DNA of 13,674 bases from Scalindua_A sp046757465 (GCA_046757465.1 JBHHYH010000073.1:1-13674); one strand, 5' to 3'. Counted from the stretch's first letter, positions 1-7,497 are shown. Translations and numbers: made by a program. The notes: generated by a model from the letters alone, not told the origin.

Positions 1-48
1 AGGGGGAACGCCGTACAGGGCTAAAATGTAATCTATTTCATGCTCTCA

Positions 49-1497
49 TTAATAAGTAACATGTTCTATTGATTTGTATATGATGTCCATCATCTTATCC
101 AGTTGGTAAATATCAATGCTTAAAGGAGGCATTACAACTATAACATTATCTAATGGCCTGATAATCAAACCGCGTTGTCTAGCCTCATAGCATACCCTAA
201 TTCCAATCTTTTCATCCAGAGAATAAGGCTCCTTCGTTCCCTTATTTTTGACCAGTTCTATACCGGCAATGAGACCACATTGTCTTACGTCACCTACTGC
301 GTTCAGATTTCTAAGTCCTTCAAGCCACTTTTGCAGGGTCTTGATCTTTGGATGGAGTCCTTCAATAACTCTATCATCCTCAAATATATTAAGACTTGCT
401 AGGGCCGCTGAACAGGCCAAGGGGTTGCCCGTATATGTATGGCCATGGAAAAATGTTTTCATCTCACTATATTCACCAATAAATACATCATATATTTCCT
501 CTGTGGTTAATGTGGCTGCTAGAGGCATGTAACCTCCATTTATGCCTTTAGAAAGGACCATAATATCAGGAGTGACCTCTTCATGTAGACATGCAAACAT
601 CTTTCCTGTACGGCCAAAGCCAACCATTATCTCATCTGCAATAAAGAGGACGTTATATTTTTCGCATAACTCCTTTGCAGAGGATAAGTAATCTTTAGAG
701 TGAACAATCATTCCTCCAGCACCCTGGACAAGTGGTTCCATGACCATGGCCGCTATAGAGTCACTATCTTTTGATAGAATGTCTTCTAAATCTGATAGAC
801 ACTCAAAGGAACATGCTGATTTAACTTTATTATATGGGCATCTATAACAAAATGGCGCCGGTGCAAATATAGAATTAAACAAAAGGGGTTTGAAAATATT
901 ATGAAATATATCCATACCACCTAAGCTAACGGCCCCTAAAGTATCTCCGTGATATCCGTATTGCAACGCTACAAAATTTTTCTTTTTTTTATAACCCTTG
1001 TGTTGCCAGTATTGAAATGCCATCTTCACGGCAACCTCAATGGCCGTGGAACCGTTATCGGAATAAAAAACTTTGTTAAGTCCGTCAGGAGTTATTTCAA
1101 CCAGTCTTTTCGCCAACATAATCGCGGGTACATTAGAAAAACCAAGCAAGGTTGTATGGGCAACTTTATTGAGTTGATTATTTATGGCATCATCAATCTC
1201 TTTTCTCCGATGACCATGTATATTGCACCACATTGAAGAGATGCCATCGATATACTCATTACCATCAACATCCCTTAATATAATGCCTTCCCCATTTTCT
1301 ATAATAAGCGGATTTTCATTAACATAGTCTTTCATCTGTGTAAAAGGGTGCCACAAGTATTTTTTATCCCAGGAAACTAATTGCTCTTTTGTAATTTCCT
1401 TACCCGCTTTTTTGCGGATAGCCAGCGTGCCGCCCCATACTTTAACAGATGTTGTGCCGGTAGCCGAGCAAATGATATTATTTATATTTTCATTCAT
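49..1497 (-). CDS. bioA: Adenosylmethionine-8-amino-7-oxononanoate aminotransferase (BioA)
   Basis: PLP-dependent class III aminotransferase of biotin synthesis, converting 7-keto-8-aminopelargonate to 7,8-diaminopelargonate; in most BioA enzymes SAM is the amino donor. It is 482 aa. Visible motifs are WHPFTQM (49-55), the phosphate-binding turn around DNGS (147-150), GYHGDTLG (181-188), ADEIMVGFGRTG (287-298) with PLP-contacting D288, Schiff-base lysine K317 in LSKGINGG, and HGHTYTGNPLAC (351-362). Four cysteines (C217, C220, C229, C233) could bind a metal. The enzyme core begins near residue 42, so there is an N-terminal extension of about 40 residues. No ATG, GTG or TTG occurs in frame between codon 1 and the TTG of Leu48, which lies inside the conserved motif, so the upstream ATG is the only sensible start. 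The ATG overlaps the end of the SAM hydrolase gene by 8 bp, indicating translational coupling; an AGGA precedes it. HGHTYTGN differs from the HGPTFMGN of E. coli BioA, so the amino donor (SAM or lysine) is not certain. Confidence 0.93.
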   Translation of the reverse strand: MNENINNIICSATGTTSVKVWGGTLAIRKKAGKEITKEQLVSWDKKYLWHPFTQMKDYVNENPLIIENGEGIILRDVDGNEYIDGISSMWCNIHGHRRKEIDDAINNQLNKVAHTTLLGFSNVPAIMLAKRLVEITPDGLNKVFYSDNGSTAIEVAVKMAFQYWQHKGYKKKKNFVALQYGYHGDTLGAVSLGGMDIFHNIFKPLLFNSIFAPAPFCYRCPYNKVKSACSFECLSDLEDILSKDSDSIAAMVMEPLVQGAGGMIVHSKDYLSSAKELCEKYNVLFIADEIMVGFGRTGKMFACLHEEVTPDIMVLSKGINGGYMPLAATLTTEEIYDVFIGEYSEMKTFFHGHTYTGNPLACSAALASLNIFEDDRVIEGLHPKIKTLQKWLEGLRNLNAVGDVRQCGLIAGIELVKNKGTKEPYSLDEKIGIRVCYEARQRGLIIRPLDNVIVVMPPLSIDIYQLDKMMDIIYKSIEHVTY

Positions 1498-2293
1498 ATC
1501 CTAGAACTAACTTATCTCCCTTTTTTAGATTTAAGACATCCCTGGCACTACCATGATTTACTGATATTTCTAAATATCCAGAACTTCCAAAGATTGCTAC
1601 TACCTCTTTCGCTCCCACATCTGCATAAGAGTTACTAATTTTATTAAGTTTTTTCCTGCCTACAATAATCTTCAGATTTCCAGATTTTTCTCTCAACCTG
1701 TTAATGATATCTCTATTAATATTAGTAATAAGATTACCAAAACCATCTACATATATAATTTCTCCTTTTAGCACGCCGCCAGGTGAACGAATAGGTTTGG
1801 GTAAATCAATCTCCTTTACCTTGCTCACCCTCTTACCTAATTTCTTATGACTAAACCCCTTTGATAGATGTGCTGCTGTAGGAGCAAAGACATCTCTCCC
1901 ATGAAATGTATCACTAATTTCTGGCAAGAATAATTCTTTGTTGGTAATCTCCCTTATGGATGGGGATTCCTCCTTGGCAACAATAAAGGAAAGGACTCCA
2001 TTGTCAGGTGCAAGAAATAAATAGTCCTTTGTCTTTAAGCAAAGGACTTTTCTCTTACTTCCTACTCCTGGATCAACAACCACCACATGGATTGTTCCCT
2101 TAGGGAAATAAGCATAAGAACTATAAAGTACGTAAGCAGCTTGAAAAATGTCCTGGGACTTTATATTATTACTAATGTCGATTATCTTTACTGATGGGTT
2201 AATTTTTGTAATTACACCTTTCATTATACCCACATATCCATCTTGTAAACCAAAATCAGTAATTAACGTTATTATAGATTGTTTTTTAGGCAT
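1490..2293 (-). CDS. SAM hydrolase (DUF62 / SAM hydroxide adenosyltransferase family)
   Basis: Member of the DUF62 family, related to the bacterial fluorinase and chlorinase but normally using water or hydroxide to cleave S-adenosylmethionine to adenosine and L-methionine; cytoplasmic. At 267 aa it has the usual family length. Family signatures are TLITDFGLQDGYVG at the N-terminus, VVVDPGVGS (71-79), APDNGVLS (95-102) and TFHGRDVFAPTAAHL (129-143). The catalytic Asp-Arg-His set described for the archaeal hydrolase matches D74, R81 and H131; the D-to-R spacing of seven is conserved. The C-terminal half has DGFGNLITNI (183-192), typical of the second domain. The ATG has a strong AGAGGA ribosome-binding site 7 nt upstream. 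The gene overlaps bioA by 8 bp and follows the radical SAM gene after a 239-bp palindrome-rich gap. Its physiological role is unsettled across the family; control of SAM level beside a SAM-using aminotransferase is an inference. Confidence 0.93.
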   Translation of the reverse strand: MPKKQSIITLITDFGLQDGYVGIMKGVITKINPSVKIIDISNNIKSQDIFQAAYVLYSSYAYFPKGTIHVVVVDPGVGSKRKVLCLKTKDYLFLAPDNGVLSFIVAKEESPSIREITNKELFLPEISDTFHGRDVFAPTAAHLSKGFSHKKLGKRVSKVKEIDLPKPIRSPGGVLKGEIIYVDGFGNLITNINRDIINRLREKSGNLKIIVGRKKLNKISNSYADVGAKEVVAIFGSSGYLEISVNHGSARDVLNLKKGDKLVLGYE

Positions 2294-2298
2294 ACATA

Positions 2299-2306
2299 AA
2301 TCCTCT
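2299..2306 (-). promoter_or_regulatory. Ribosome-binding site of the SAM hydrolase gene
   Basis: The minus strand reads AGAGGATTTATGTATG ahead of the gene. The purine-rich AGAGGA sits at normal distance from the ATG at 2293. Another ATG two bases into the spacer side (TTTATG) is in a different frame, so the chosen start is supported. This is among the clearest ribosome-binding sites in the window, which fits a gene that begins its own translational unit after a long gap. Confidence 0.6.
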
Positions 2307-2351
2307 ATATTGTTATTTTCCCTTATTCAATAACGTACAGACCATCTATCT

Positions 2352-2521
2352 TACCAGCCTTGGCTTCCCGCTGGTTCAGGCTTGCCCGCCAGTACGATAT
2401 TGTCCACCTGGCCTGGTAGTCTGCACCGGAACATTTCGGTTCAATCTACAAGATTGAACCAACAGGAAGCTTTTATCATTTTTTTTAGTGTATATGCGGA
2501 TTCGGCCTCCGGCCTTAATCC
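2352..2521. repeat. Palindrome-rich intergenic segment (possible REP-like element)
   Basis: The 239-bp gap between the radical SAM gene and the SAM hydrolase gene is richer in G and C than its flanks and holds several inverted repeats. These are 2363-2378 against 2455-2470 (GCTTCC, three unpaired bases, TGGTTCA); a perfect 10-bp stem with a 3-base loop at 2438-2460 (GGTTCAATCT/AGATTGAACC) that would compete with it; and 2498-2521 (GGATT...GGCC TCC GGCC...AATCC). None is followed by a T-run in the direction of transcription, so these are not canonical terminators. They could be repeat elements, or could process or stabilise the mRNA. No open reading frame of note occurs here. Confidence 0.5.
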
Positions 2522-2532
2522 ACCTTTATTAT

Positions 2533-3627
2533 CTATCCAAAACCTCCAACAATAGGAATCTTGGATTCACATTTTGTACATACCCCATTTTTTATTTCAA
2601 ATGTTTTAACATAAAAGCCGACTCTTTCTACTAACATTTTTCCACAACCATAGCAATAAGTATTTTCCCACTTATGTCCAGGAACGTTTCCTGTATAAAC
2701 AAATTTAAGACCTTCTTCAATCCCTATTTTTCTTGCCAATTCTAATGTAGAAACTGGAGTCGGTGGAACATGTGACAACTCAAGATACGGATAAAACCTA
2801 CTTAAATGCCATGGCGTCATATCTCCAAGTTTTTGTACTATCCATCGGGCAATTTCATGTAGTTCTTCAGTATCATCATTATAACCAGGTACTACGTTGG
2901 TTATAATCTCCACGTGCATGTTCCACTTTGACTTTGCTCTAATTGTAGCTTCTAAAATTGGTTTTACGCTCTTTACATTAGCAACATCCCTGTAGAAACA
3001 ATGTCTTGAATCCTGGAGTTCTGCACTGACTCTAATTTCAGTGTCTGAAGTTTCTTTTGTTTTGTAACTATCAAAACCTTTTATATCGACTCTATAAGCA
3101 TCTAAATAAGGTCCAATTGCATCCAATGCTTCTGGTTCTACATATCCGTTTGTCACAAAAACGGTGTATAGTCCATTTTCTTTTGCCAATCTTGCACCAT
3201 CAATAGCATATTCCATCCATATAGTCGGCTCATTATAAGTCCACGAAATTCCCTTACATTTGTTTTCCAGCGTAAGGGTTATCAGCTCTTCTGGAGAGAC
3301 GTATGATGTGCCTCTGTCACCATTATCAATGCGGGAATGTGCTATCTGCCAATTCTGGCAATGACGACAACGCATATTACAACCAAGAGAACCTATTGAA
3401 TAGGTGTAACTGCCAGGGTAAAAGTGGTATAAAGGTTTCTTCTCTATTGCGTCAGCACATGCTGATGAAACTTCCCCGTAAATCATAGAATACAGTTTAC
3501 CATCAATATTCTTTCTTACCCCACAATAACCTAATTTACCGTTTGAGATTACGCATTTATGAGGACACAGATAGCAACTGACCTTGGTTTCGTTTTTTGA
3601 CTGATAAAATAATGCTTCATGTTTCAT
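2533..3627 (-). CDS. amrS: AmmeMemoRadiSam system radical SAM enzyme (AmrS-like)
   Basis: Radical SAM protein of the AmrS type, which usually co-occurs with AMMECR1 and Memo proteins; neither is in this window, and the substrate of the system is not firmly known. It is 364 aa. The [4Fe-4S] motif CxxxCxxC is C83, C87, C90 within GCNMRCRHCQNWQIAH. An N-terminal cysteine cluster (C18, C21, C25, C35; CPHKC and YCGVR) and a C-terminal pair of CxxC motifs (C325/C328 and C350/C353) probably bind zinc or another Fe-S cluster. Other family features are SYTYSIGS before the motif, SWTYNEPTI, VFVTNGYVEPEAL, YRVDIKGF and MTPWHLSRFYP. The ATG has AAGGGA about ten bases upstream (3637-3642), next to the TGA of the GH5-like gene; the 16-bp gap suggests cotranscription with the sugar genes. 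In transcription order it is the first of three consecutive SAM-consuming enzymes. Confidence 0.92.
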   Translation of the reverse strand: MKHEALFYQSKNETKVSCYLCPHKCVISNGKLGYCGVRKNIDGKLYSMIYGEVSSACADAIEKKPLYHFYPGSYTYSIGSLGCNMRCRHCQNWQIAHSRIDNGDRGTSYVSPEELITLTLENKCKGISWTYNEPTIWMEYAIDGARLAKENGLYTVFVTNGYVEPEALDAIGPYLDAYRVDIKGFDSYKTKETSDTEIRVSAELQDSRHCFYRDVANVKSVKPILEATIRAKSKWNMHVEIITNVVPGYNDDTEELHEIARWIVQKLGDMTPWHLSRFYPYLELSHVPPTPVSTLELARKIGIEEGLKFVYTGNVPGHKWENTYCYGCGKMLVERVGFYVKTFEIKNGVCTKCESKIPIVGGFG

Positions 3628-3643
3628 TCTGATTTGTCCCTTG

Positions 3644-4903
3644 TCATTTTATGAACGTTTTCTTATTAATAGATTTAAAACGCTGAAAGAGGTGAATTAA
3701 ATTTTTTCTAGGATTCCTGTAAAAATCTTCGGAACTTATATCTATCCAGTTAAAGCCAGCTTCCATGGCTTCTTTTTTTTGAGATATAAACCTTCTAATA
3801 GCATTAAGGCTACGTTTTGGCGAGCTATCATCACGAAATATACCGAAGAAGCGTTCATGGATATTCTTATCAAATGGCGGCAAGTTCCAAAGACTTTCAG
3901 CGTAGTCTGCAAAGCACCATAAAAACGCCCCCTTAAAATCTAAATTCCTTATAAGACTAAGCGTGCGATCATAGAATATCTCTGCTTCATCCTCAGAAAT
4001 CAAAGGAATATCACCAGCATCACGATAACTTATTTTCTTAAACTTATCATTAGCAGGACGAGTACATATACCGAATTCCTCAATAAGGACATCTTTTACG
4101 GATTTAATTTTGTTAATACCGCCCAGCCACCTTGTAATTAAGCCAAGAAATACAGGAACTTTTTCGTCAGTAATAGCATCGCACCAGGAAGCGTATGCAG
4201 AATATCCATGTATAGAAAGAAAATCACAATATTCCGCCGCTTCTCTAGGGCCCATATTTCTATCTTCCTCCAGGTCTTCCTGATGCAGTCCCAGAGTAAC
4301 AGGGATTCGTTTGTCCAGGCATTTCAACTCATATGTCATCTCCTTTAACCAATTCTCAGCAGACATATTATCAAGGGGAATAATATAATTAGAATTCTCA
4401 TTCCCCAAATCCCACGCCCAAACTGCTTCGTGCCCCTTTAGTGCGCCAGCAACATTTTTGATCTGATTCCGCTGGCAATCTCTCAATTCTTCTTCATGAT
4501 AAAAGTTTCTCACACGTTTGTTTCCTATCTTGCCATCAGTAATTGTTGGAAATCTAGAATTAGTCATTTCTTCGGAAAGCATCCAATCAGGCAACCAATT
4601 GACGCCGCTCATGTGTCCGGTAAAAAATGTTGGCATTATCTTTAAACCCGTATCTTTGGCAATATCCGCAACATCTACAAGATTCTTCACCATGTTTAAT
4701 GAAACACGAGAAGGTTCTGGCTGAAAATCTTCCCATAAGAGGAATATCCTGACAACGCTAAACCCGGAGTCCTTAATCAGAAAAAAATCACTTTTTACCT
4801 CATTATGTTCATATTGTTTCCACCAGTACATCCCTTTCTTAGAAGGCCAGTAATTAATACCAAGCACAAAGCTATCTATATTATTATTCATTTTTTTTAT
4901 CAA
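3644..4903 (-). CDS. GH5-like (clan GH-A) glycoside hydrolase
   Basis: A 419-aa protein with no signal peptide or membrane segment, so probably cytoplasmic. It shows the (beta/alpha)8 pattern of retaining clan GH-A glycosidases, nearest in style to family 5. GINYWPSKKG (15-24) is strand 1 and VVRIFLLWEDFQP (50-62) strand 2. WAWDLGNEN (162-170) gives acid/base E169 after N168, LSIHGYSAYASW (229-240) contributes H232 and Y234, LIEEFGI (273-279) gives nucleophile E276, and FLWCFADY carries the strand-8 tryptophan. Context with a GH130 enzyme and a phosphomannose isomerase domain points to a mannoside (mannanase or mannosidase), but sugar and linkage cannot be read from the sequence. Twelve bases separate it from the GT4-cupin gene. 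The longest frame begins with TTG at 4903; an in-frame ATG at 4891 (residue 5) is an alternative. Neither has a good ribosome-binding site, so reinitiation after the upstream gene is likely. Confidence 0.82.
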   Translation of the reverse strand: MIKKMNNNIDSFVLGINYWPSKKGMYWWKQYEHNEVKSDFFLIKDSGFSVVRIFLLWEDFQPEPSRVSLNMVKNLVDVADIAKDTGLKIMPTFFTGHMSGVNWLPDWMLSEEMTNSRFPTITDGKIGNKRVRNFYHEEELRDCQRNQIKNVAGALKGHEAVWAWDLGNENSNYIIPLDNMSAENWLKEMTYELKCLDKRIPVTLGLHQEDLEEDRNMGPREAAEYCDFLSIHGYSAYASWCDAITDEKVPVFLGLITRWLGGINKIKSVKDVLIEEFGICTRPANDKFKKISYRDAGDIPLISEDEAEIFYDRTLSLIRNLDFKGAFLWCFADYAESLWNLPPFDKNIHERFFGIFRDDSSPKRSLNAIRRFISQKKEAMEAGFNWIDISSEDFYRNPRKNLIHLFQRFKSINKKTFIK

Positions 4904-4915
4904 TGGCGCACAAAC

Positions 4916-6316
4916 TTAATCTTTCCGTGCCCTTCCGTAATCGTCTTCTAGACGGACAATATCGTTCTCTCCAAAATATTCTCCCTGTTGTATCTCTATA
5001 AACGTTAATTGTTTCTTATCCTTGTTAGCTATACGGTGTGCCGCTTCCTGAGGTATATCTATTGTTTCTCCTTTAACGAGATAAATTTCTTTACCATCAA
5101 TGGTTACTACGGCCTTTCCCTCGACTACCATCCAGTGTTCATTTCTCTTGAAGTGCTTCTGATAACTCAGCCTTTTTCCAGGCAACACAGTTATTCTCTT
5201 AACCTTATAATTAGGTTCGTCCAATAACACCTCCCATTTACCCCATGGAGGACATGCCTTTCTTGCCATGCCTTCGGCAGATTCGCCGCGGCGAACATTC
5301 GGCCTTGGTGTCTGTAGTATCTCCCTGTATACCTCCAGGTATTTATCTACCATTTTGGCCGCGCTAAACCTTTCTTCGACAACCTTCCTGCAATCTTTTC
5401 TGTTTATTCCGGGTACTCTATTCAGCGCTGCAACTGCTTCTTCCACATCATTTACCAAAAAACCTGTCTTCTGATTATCAATAATCTCAGTGATTGAACC
5501 TCTTGGTATAGCTATCGTGGGTGTCCCGCAGGCCATTGCCTCAATAAGACTCAAACCGAATGGTTCATCAAAATTAATCATGTGAATTAATGCATACGCA
5601 TTCTTCAATAATTCATTTTTCTTCTCTGCATAAACAGGACCAATGTATTTGATATTTGAATCATCTATGTGAGGAACAACCTTGGTCTCAAAATAATCTC
5701 TGTCCTGAACAATACCGGCAATGATTAGATTCATGCCATATCTTTTAGCTACTTGAATAGCCTCATATGCCCCTTTCTCATGATGTATCCTTCCAAAGAA
5801 CAAAAGGTATTCACCATGCTGTTCGCTAAAACTGAATTTTTCGACCTCTATGCTGTGATGTACTGTTGCAATATAATCAAGTTCATGGCTTCTGTCTGCA
5901 TCACTTATGGACACGTAATACACCTTGCCATTATATTTTTTATAGACAGGCAGTATTTTAGGCGATGAAAACCCATGAATGGTAGTTAATACAGGGGTTG
6001 TAACAAGATCTGTATAGGTAAGAGGAAGGAAATCAAAATGATTGTGGATAATGTCATATTCATCTGCCTGTTCAAATAGGTTTGATATATGAAGGCATTC
6101 CCAGACCTTCGTGTCTAATTCCCTGTCTTCTTCATATCCACGTGGAGCTATGGCCTCAAGCCTTGCGTTCGTTATAGAATCTCCTGTGGCAAAAAGTGTA
6201 ACGTCAAGGCCTTTTCTTACAAGGCCTTCTGAAAGTATTGATACCATTAGCTCCCAAGGCCCATAATGTCTAGGTGGCGTTCTCCAGGCAATGGGACTTA
6301 ACAAGGCAATCTTCAC
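4916..6316 (-). CDS. GT4 glycosyltransferase fused to a phosphomannose isomerase type II cupin domain
   Basis: A 466-aa two-domain protein. Residues 1-335 form a GT-B fold, family 4 glycosyltransferase: N-terminal MKIALLSPIAWRTPP, HNHFDF (91-96), TTIHGF, the nucleotide-phosphate binding pair R176/K181 in FGRIHHEKG, and the EX7E motif E251...E259 in FDEPFGLSLIEAM. Residues 355-463 match the C-terminal cupin of bifunctional mannose-1-phosphate guanylyltransferase/mannose-6-phosphate isomerase (ManC/AlgA type): PPWGKWEVL, YKVKRITVLPG, QKHFKRNEHWMVVEG, IDIPQEAAHRIAN, EIQQGEYFGENDIVR and EDDYGR. Likely metal ligands include H388, H394 and H427. The guanylyltransferase part is absent. The fusion suggests a glycosyltransferase that acts on or near GDP-mannose supply; isomerase activity is inferred. 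The start is GTG at 6316: an in-frame TAA lies two codons upstream, and residues 2-20 are conserved GT4 sequence. A GH5-like gene follows 12 bp later. Confidence 0.9.
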   Translation of the reverse strand: MKIALLSPIAWRTPPRHYGPWELMVSILSEGLVRKGLDVTLFATGDSITNARLEAIAPRGYEEDRELDTKVWECLHISNLFEQADEYDIIHNHFDFLPLTYTDLVTTPVLTTIHGFSSPKILPVYKKYNGKVYYVSISDADRSHELDYIATVHHSIEVEKFSFSEQHGEYLLFFGRIHHEKGAYEAIQVAKRYGMNLIIAGIVQDRDYFETKVVPHIDDSNIKYIGPVYAEKKNELLKNAYALIHMINFDEPFGLSLIEAMACGTPTIAIPRGSITEIIDNQKTGFLVNDVEEAVAALNRVPGINRKDCRKVVEERFSAAKMVDKYLEVYREILQTPRPNVRRGESAEGMARKACPPWGKWEVLLDEPNYKVKRITVLPGKRLSYQKHFKRNEHWMVVEGKAVVTIDGKEIYLVKGETIDIPQEAAHRIANKDKKQLTFIEIQQGEYFGENDIVRLEDDYGRARKD

Positions 6317-6346
6317 AAGTTAAAAGGCTAAAGCCTTAACTCCTTT
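6317..6346 (-). promoter_or_regulatory. Ribosome-binding site with hairpin spacer before the GT4-cupin gene
   Basis: On the minus strand AAAGGAG (6346-6340) is the only good Shine-Dalgarno sequence, but it lies 23 nt from the GTG at 6316. The spacer contains a 6-bp perfect stem, AAGGCT/AGCCTT (6332-6337 and 6324-6329), with a TT loop and possible GTT/AAC pairs outside it. If the 14-nt hairpin is folded, the effective spacing becomes about 9 nt, which is normal. This reading is an inference from the sequence. The stem could equally limit translation when extended over the ribosome-binding site. Confidence 0.5.
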
Positions 6347-6358
6347 CTGGATTTTACC

Positions 6359-6431
6359 CCCACTGCTTGCTGTTCTCCCTGTGCTCGCCTCGGCGAGCAA
6401 GAACAGGGATGAAGCAAGAAAGCTGTGTGGG
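6359..6431. repeat. Long imperfect palindrome between the GH130 and GT4-cupin genes
   Basis: Four nested stems share one centre. From the outside in they are CCCAC 6359-6363 with GTGGG 6427-6431, CTTGCT 6366-6371 with AGCAAG 6413-6418, CCCTGT 6377-6382 with ACAGGG 6403-6408, and GCTCGCC 6383-6389 with GGCGAGC 6392-6398 around a TC loop. This gives 24 base pairs in total, interrupted by small asymmetric bulges. On the plus strand it is followed by TTTTATTT, but there is no plus-strand gene to end. On the minus strand no T-run follows, so it is not a standard terminator for GH130. It may be a repeat element or an mRNA-processing or attenuation hairpin within the operon. The rest of the 185-bp gap holds no gene. 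Confidence 0.6.
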
Positions 6432-6501
6432 TTTTATTTACAGGTGTAATAAGCACGACATTGAAATTCCTAGACATTAAATTAGTTGGATAAAAGATCC
6501 T

Positions 6502-7473
6502 TCATGACATGTCCACTTTTGGACAGGATTTTATATAACTCATAACATTTTTGAAACTTGCTGTCGCAACAGCCATAACGGTATCAGCAGCGCCATAATA
6601 TAACCTGATTTCATTCTTTTTTTTATCCAAGACCCATCCACAGGGAAATACAACATCCGCAATATCACCCATACGTTCATAATCTTTATCTGGCCCAAAG
6701 ACCCATTCATCACTACGATGTATCAGCTTTCCTGGATCATCGAGATCCAGCAGCGCCAGTCCGAGTCTATACAGCGATCCTGCTGCTGTTTGCCTAACTC
6801 CGTGGTATAGTATCAACCAACCTTCGTCTGTTCTCAGTGGAGGTGGGTTAAGCCCGATTTTATCAGCATCCCACCATGCCCCATTTCTGGCTGGTATTAA
6901 GATATGATGATCGCCCCAGTGTTTCATATCTGGTGAAAAAGATATCCAGATATGCGCGCCCAACTGGAATGTTGTTGACGGACGGTGTACCATGGCCCAA
7001 CGCCCTTTAAAACGGCAAGGGAAAAGGGCTGCATCTTTATTCTCTGGATGTGTCATACAGCCCAGTCTTTTGAATTGCCGGAAATCCCTGGTTGTAGCCA
7101 GAGAGACAAGCGGCCCTCCAACCGAATATGAAGTATAAGTGATTCCCCAAATATCCCCTTCGTCTAATTTCGTAACCCTTGGGTCTTCAATACCCCAAAT
7201 CTCTTCCGGATAATTTTCCGGATCAGGAATGAATGTTGGTTCTGAATCAACCTTCCAATCTGAAAAGCCATCTTTACTCCGGGCGACCGTGAGGTGAGAC
7301 ATGCCGCGTTTATCCTCGACTCTCACCAGCAGTAAGATCTCTTCACCCACAATCGTTGCGCCTGCGTTGAAAACAGAATTAACACAGTAAGGCCAGTCAG
7401 ATGCCGATAATATGGGATTATTACTATAACGCGTAAAAAGTTCTCTACACTCTGTATTTCCAATTTTGTACAC
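6502..7473 (-). CDS. GH130 family mannoside phosphorylase/hydrolase
   Basis: A 323-aa five-bladed beta-propeller enzyme of family GH130, whose known members phosphorolyse or hydrolyse beta-mannosides. Motifs are SVFNAGA (33-39, like the family's FNPGA), LLVRVED (48-54), WGIEDPRVT (93-101) with the catalytic aspartate D97, KDAALFP (146-152), HRP (163-165), ISFSPDMKHW (177-186), NPPPLRTDEGWLILYHGV (209-226) and LYYGAADT (291-298). It has no signal peptide, so it acts in the cytoplasm, which suits phosphorolysis. Phosphorylase versus hydrolase depends on phosphate-binding residues that cannot be assigned with confidence here. The start is GTG at 7473 with only a weak GGA upstream. It lies 24 bp after, and in the same frame as, the stop of the upstream GT4 gene, so coupled translation is likely. 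A reverse direction, mannosyl transfer for synthesis, is also known for relatives of this family. Confidence 0.92.
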   Translation of the reverse strand: MYKIGNTECRELFTRYSNNPILSASDWPYCVNSVFNAGATIVGEEILLLVRVEDKRGMSHLTVARSKDGFSDWKVDSEPTFIPDPENYPEEIWGIEDPRVTKLDEGDIWGITYTSYSVGGPLVSLATTRDFRQFKRLGCMTHPENKDAALFPCRFKGRWAMVHRPSTTFQLGAHIWISFSPDMKHWGDHHILIPARNGAWWDADKIGLNPPPLRTDEGWLILYHGVRQTAAGSLYRLGLALLDLDDPGKLIHRSDEWVFGPDKDYERMGDIADVVFPCGWVLDKKKNEIRLYYGAADTVMAVATASFKNVMSYIKSCPKVDMS

Positions 7474-7497
7474 AACCGTATCCGCGAAAAAAATATT

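Noticed and set aside
2..31. Plus-strand frame ending GGTPYRAKM at the left edge, possibly a convergent gene end
   Set aside because: Only nine codons are visible and no support exists for coding.
1..48. Short open minus-strand frame reading HEIDYILALYGVPP just after the bioA stop, and an ATG overlapping that stop (TAATG)
   Set aside because: The overlapping ATG meets a stop after three codons, and the open frame has no ATG, GTG or TTG within the window. There is too little sequence to call a gene.
1405..1420. CCGC-TTTTTT-GCGG stem within the start region of bioA as a terminator
   Set aside because: It lies inside the coding sequence and the T-run is in the loop, not after the stem.
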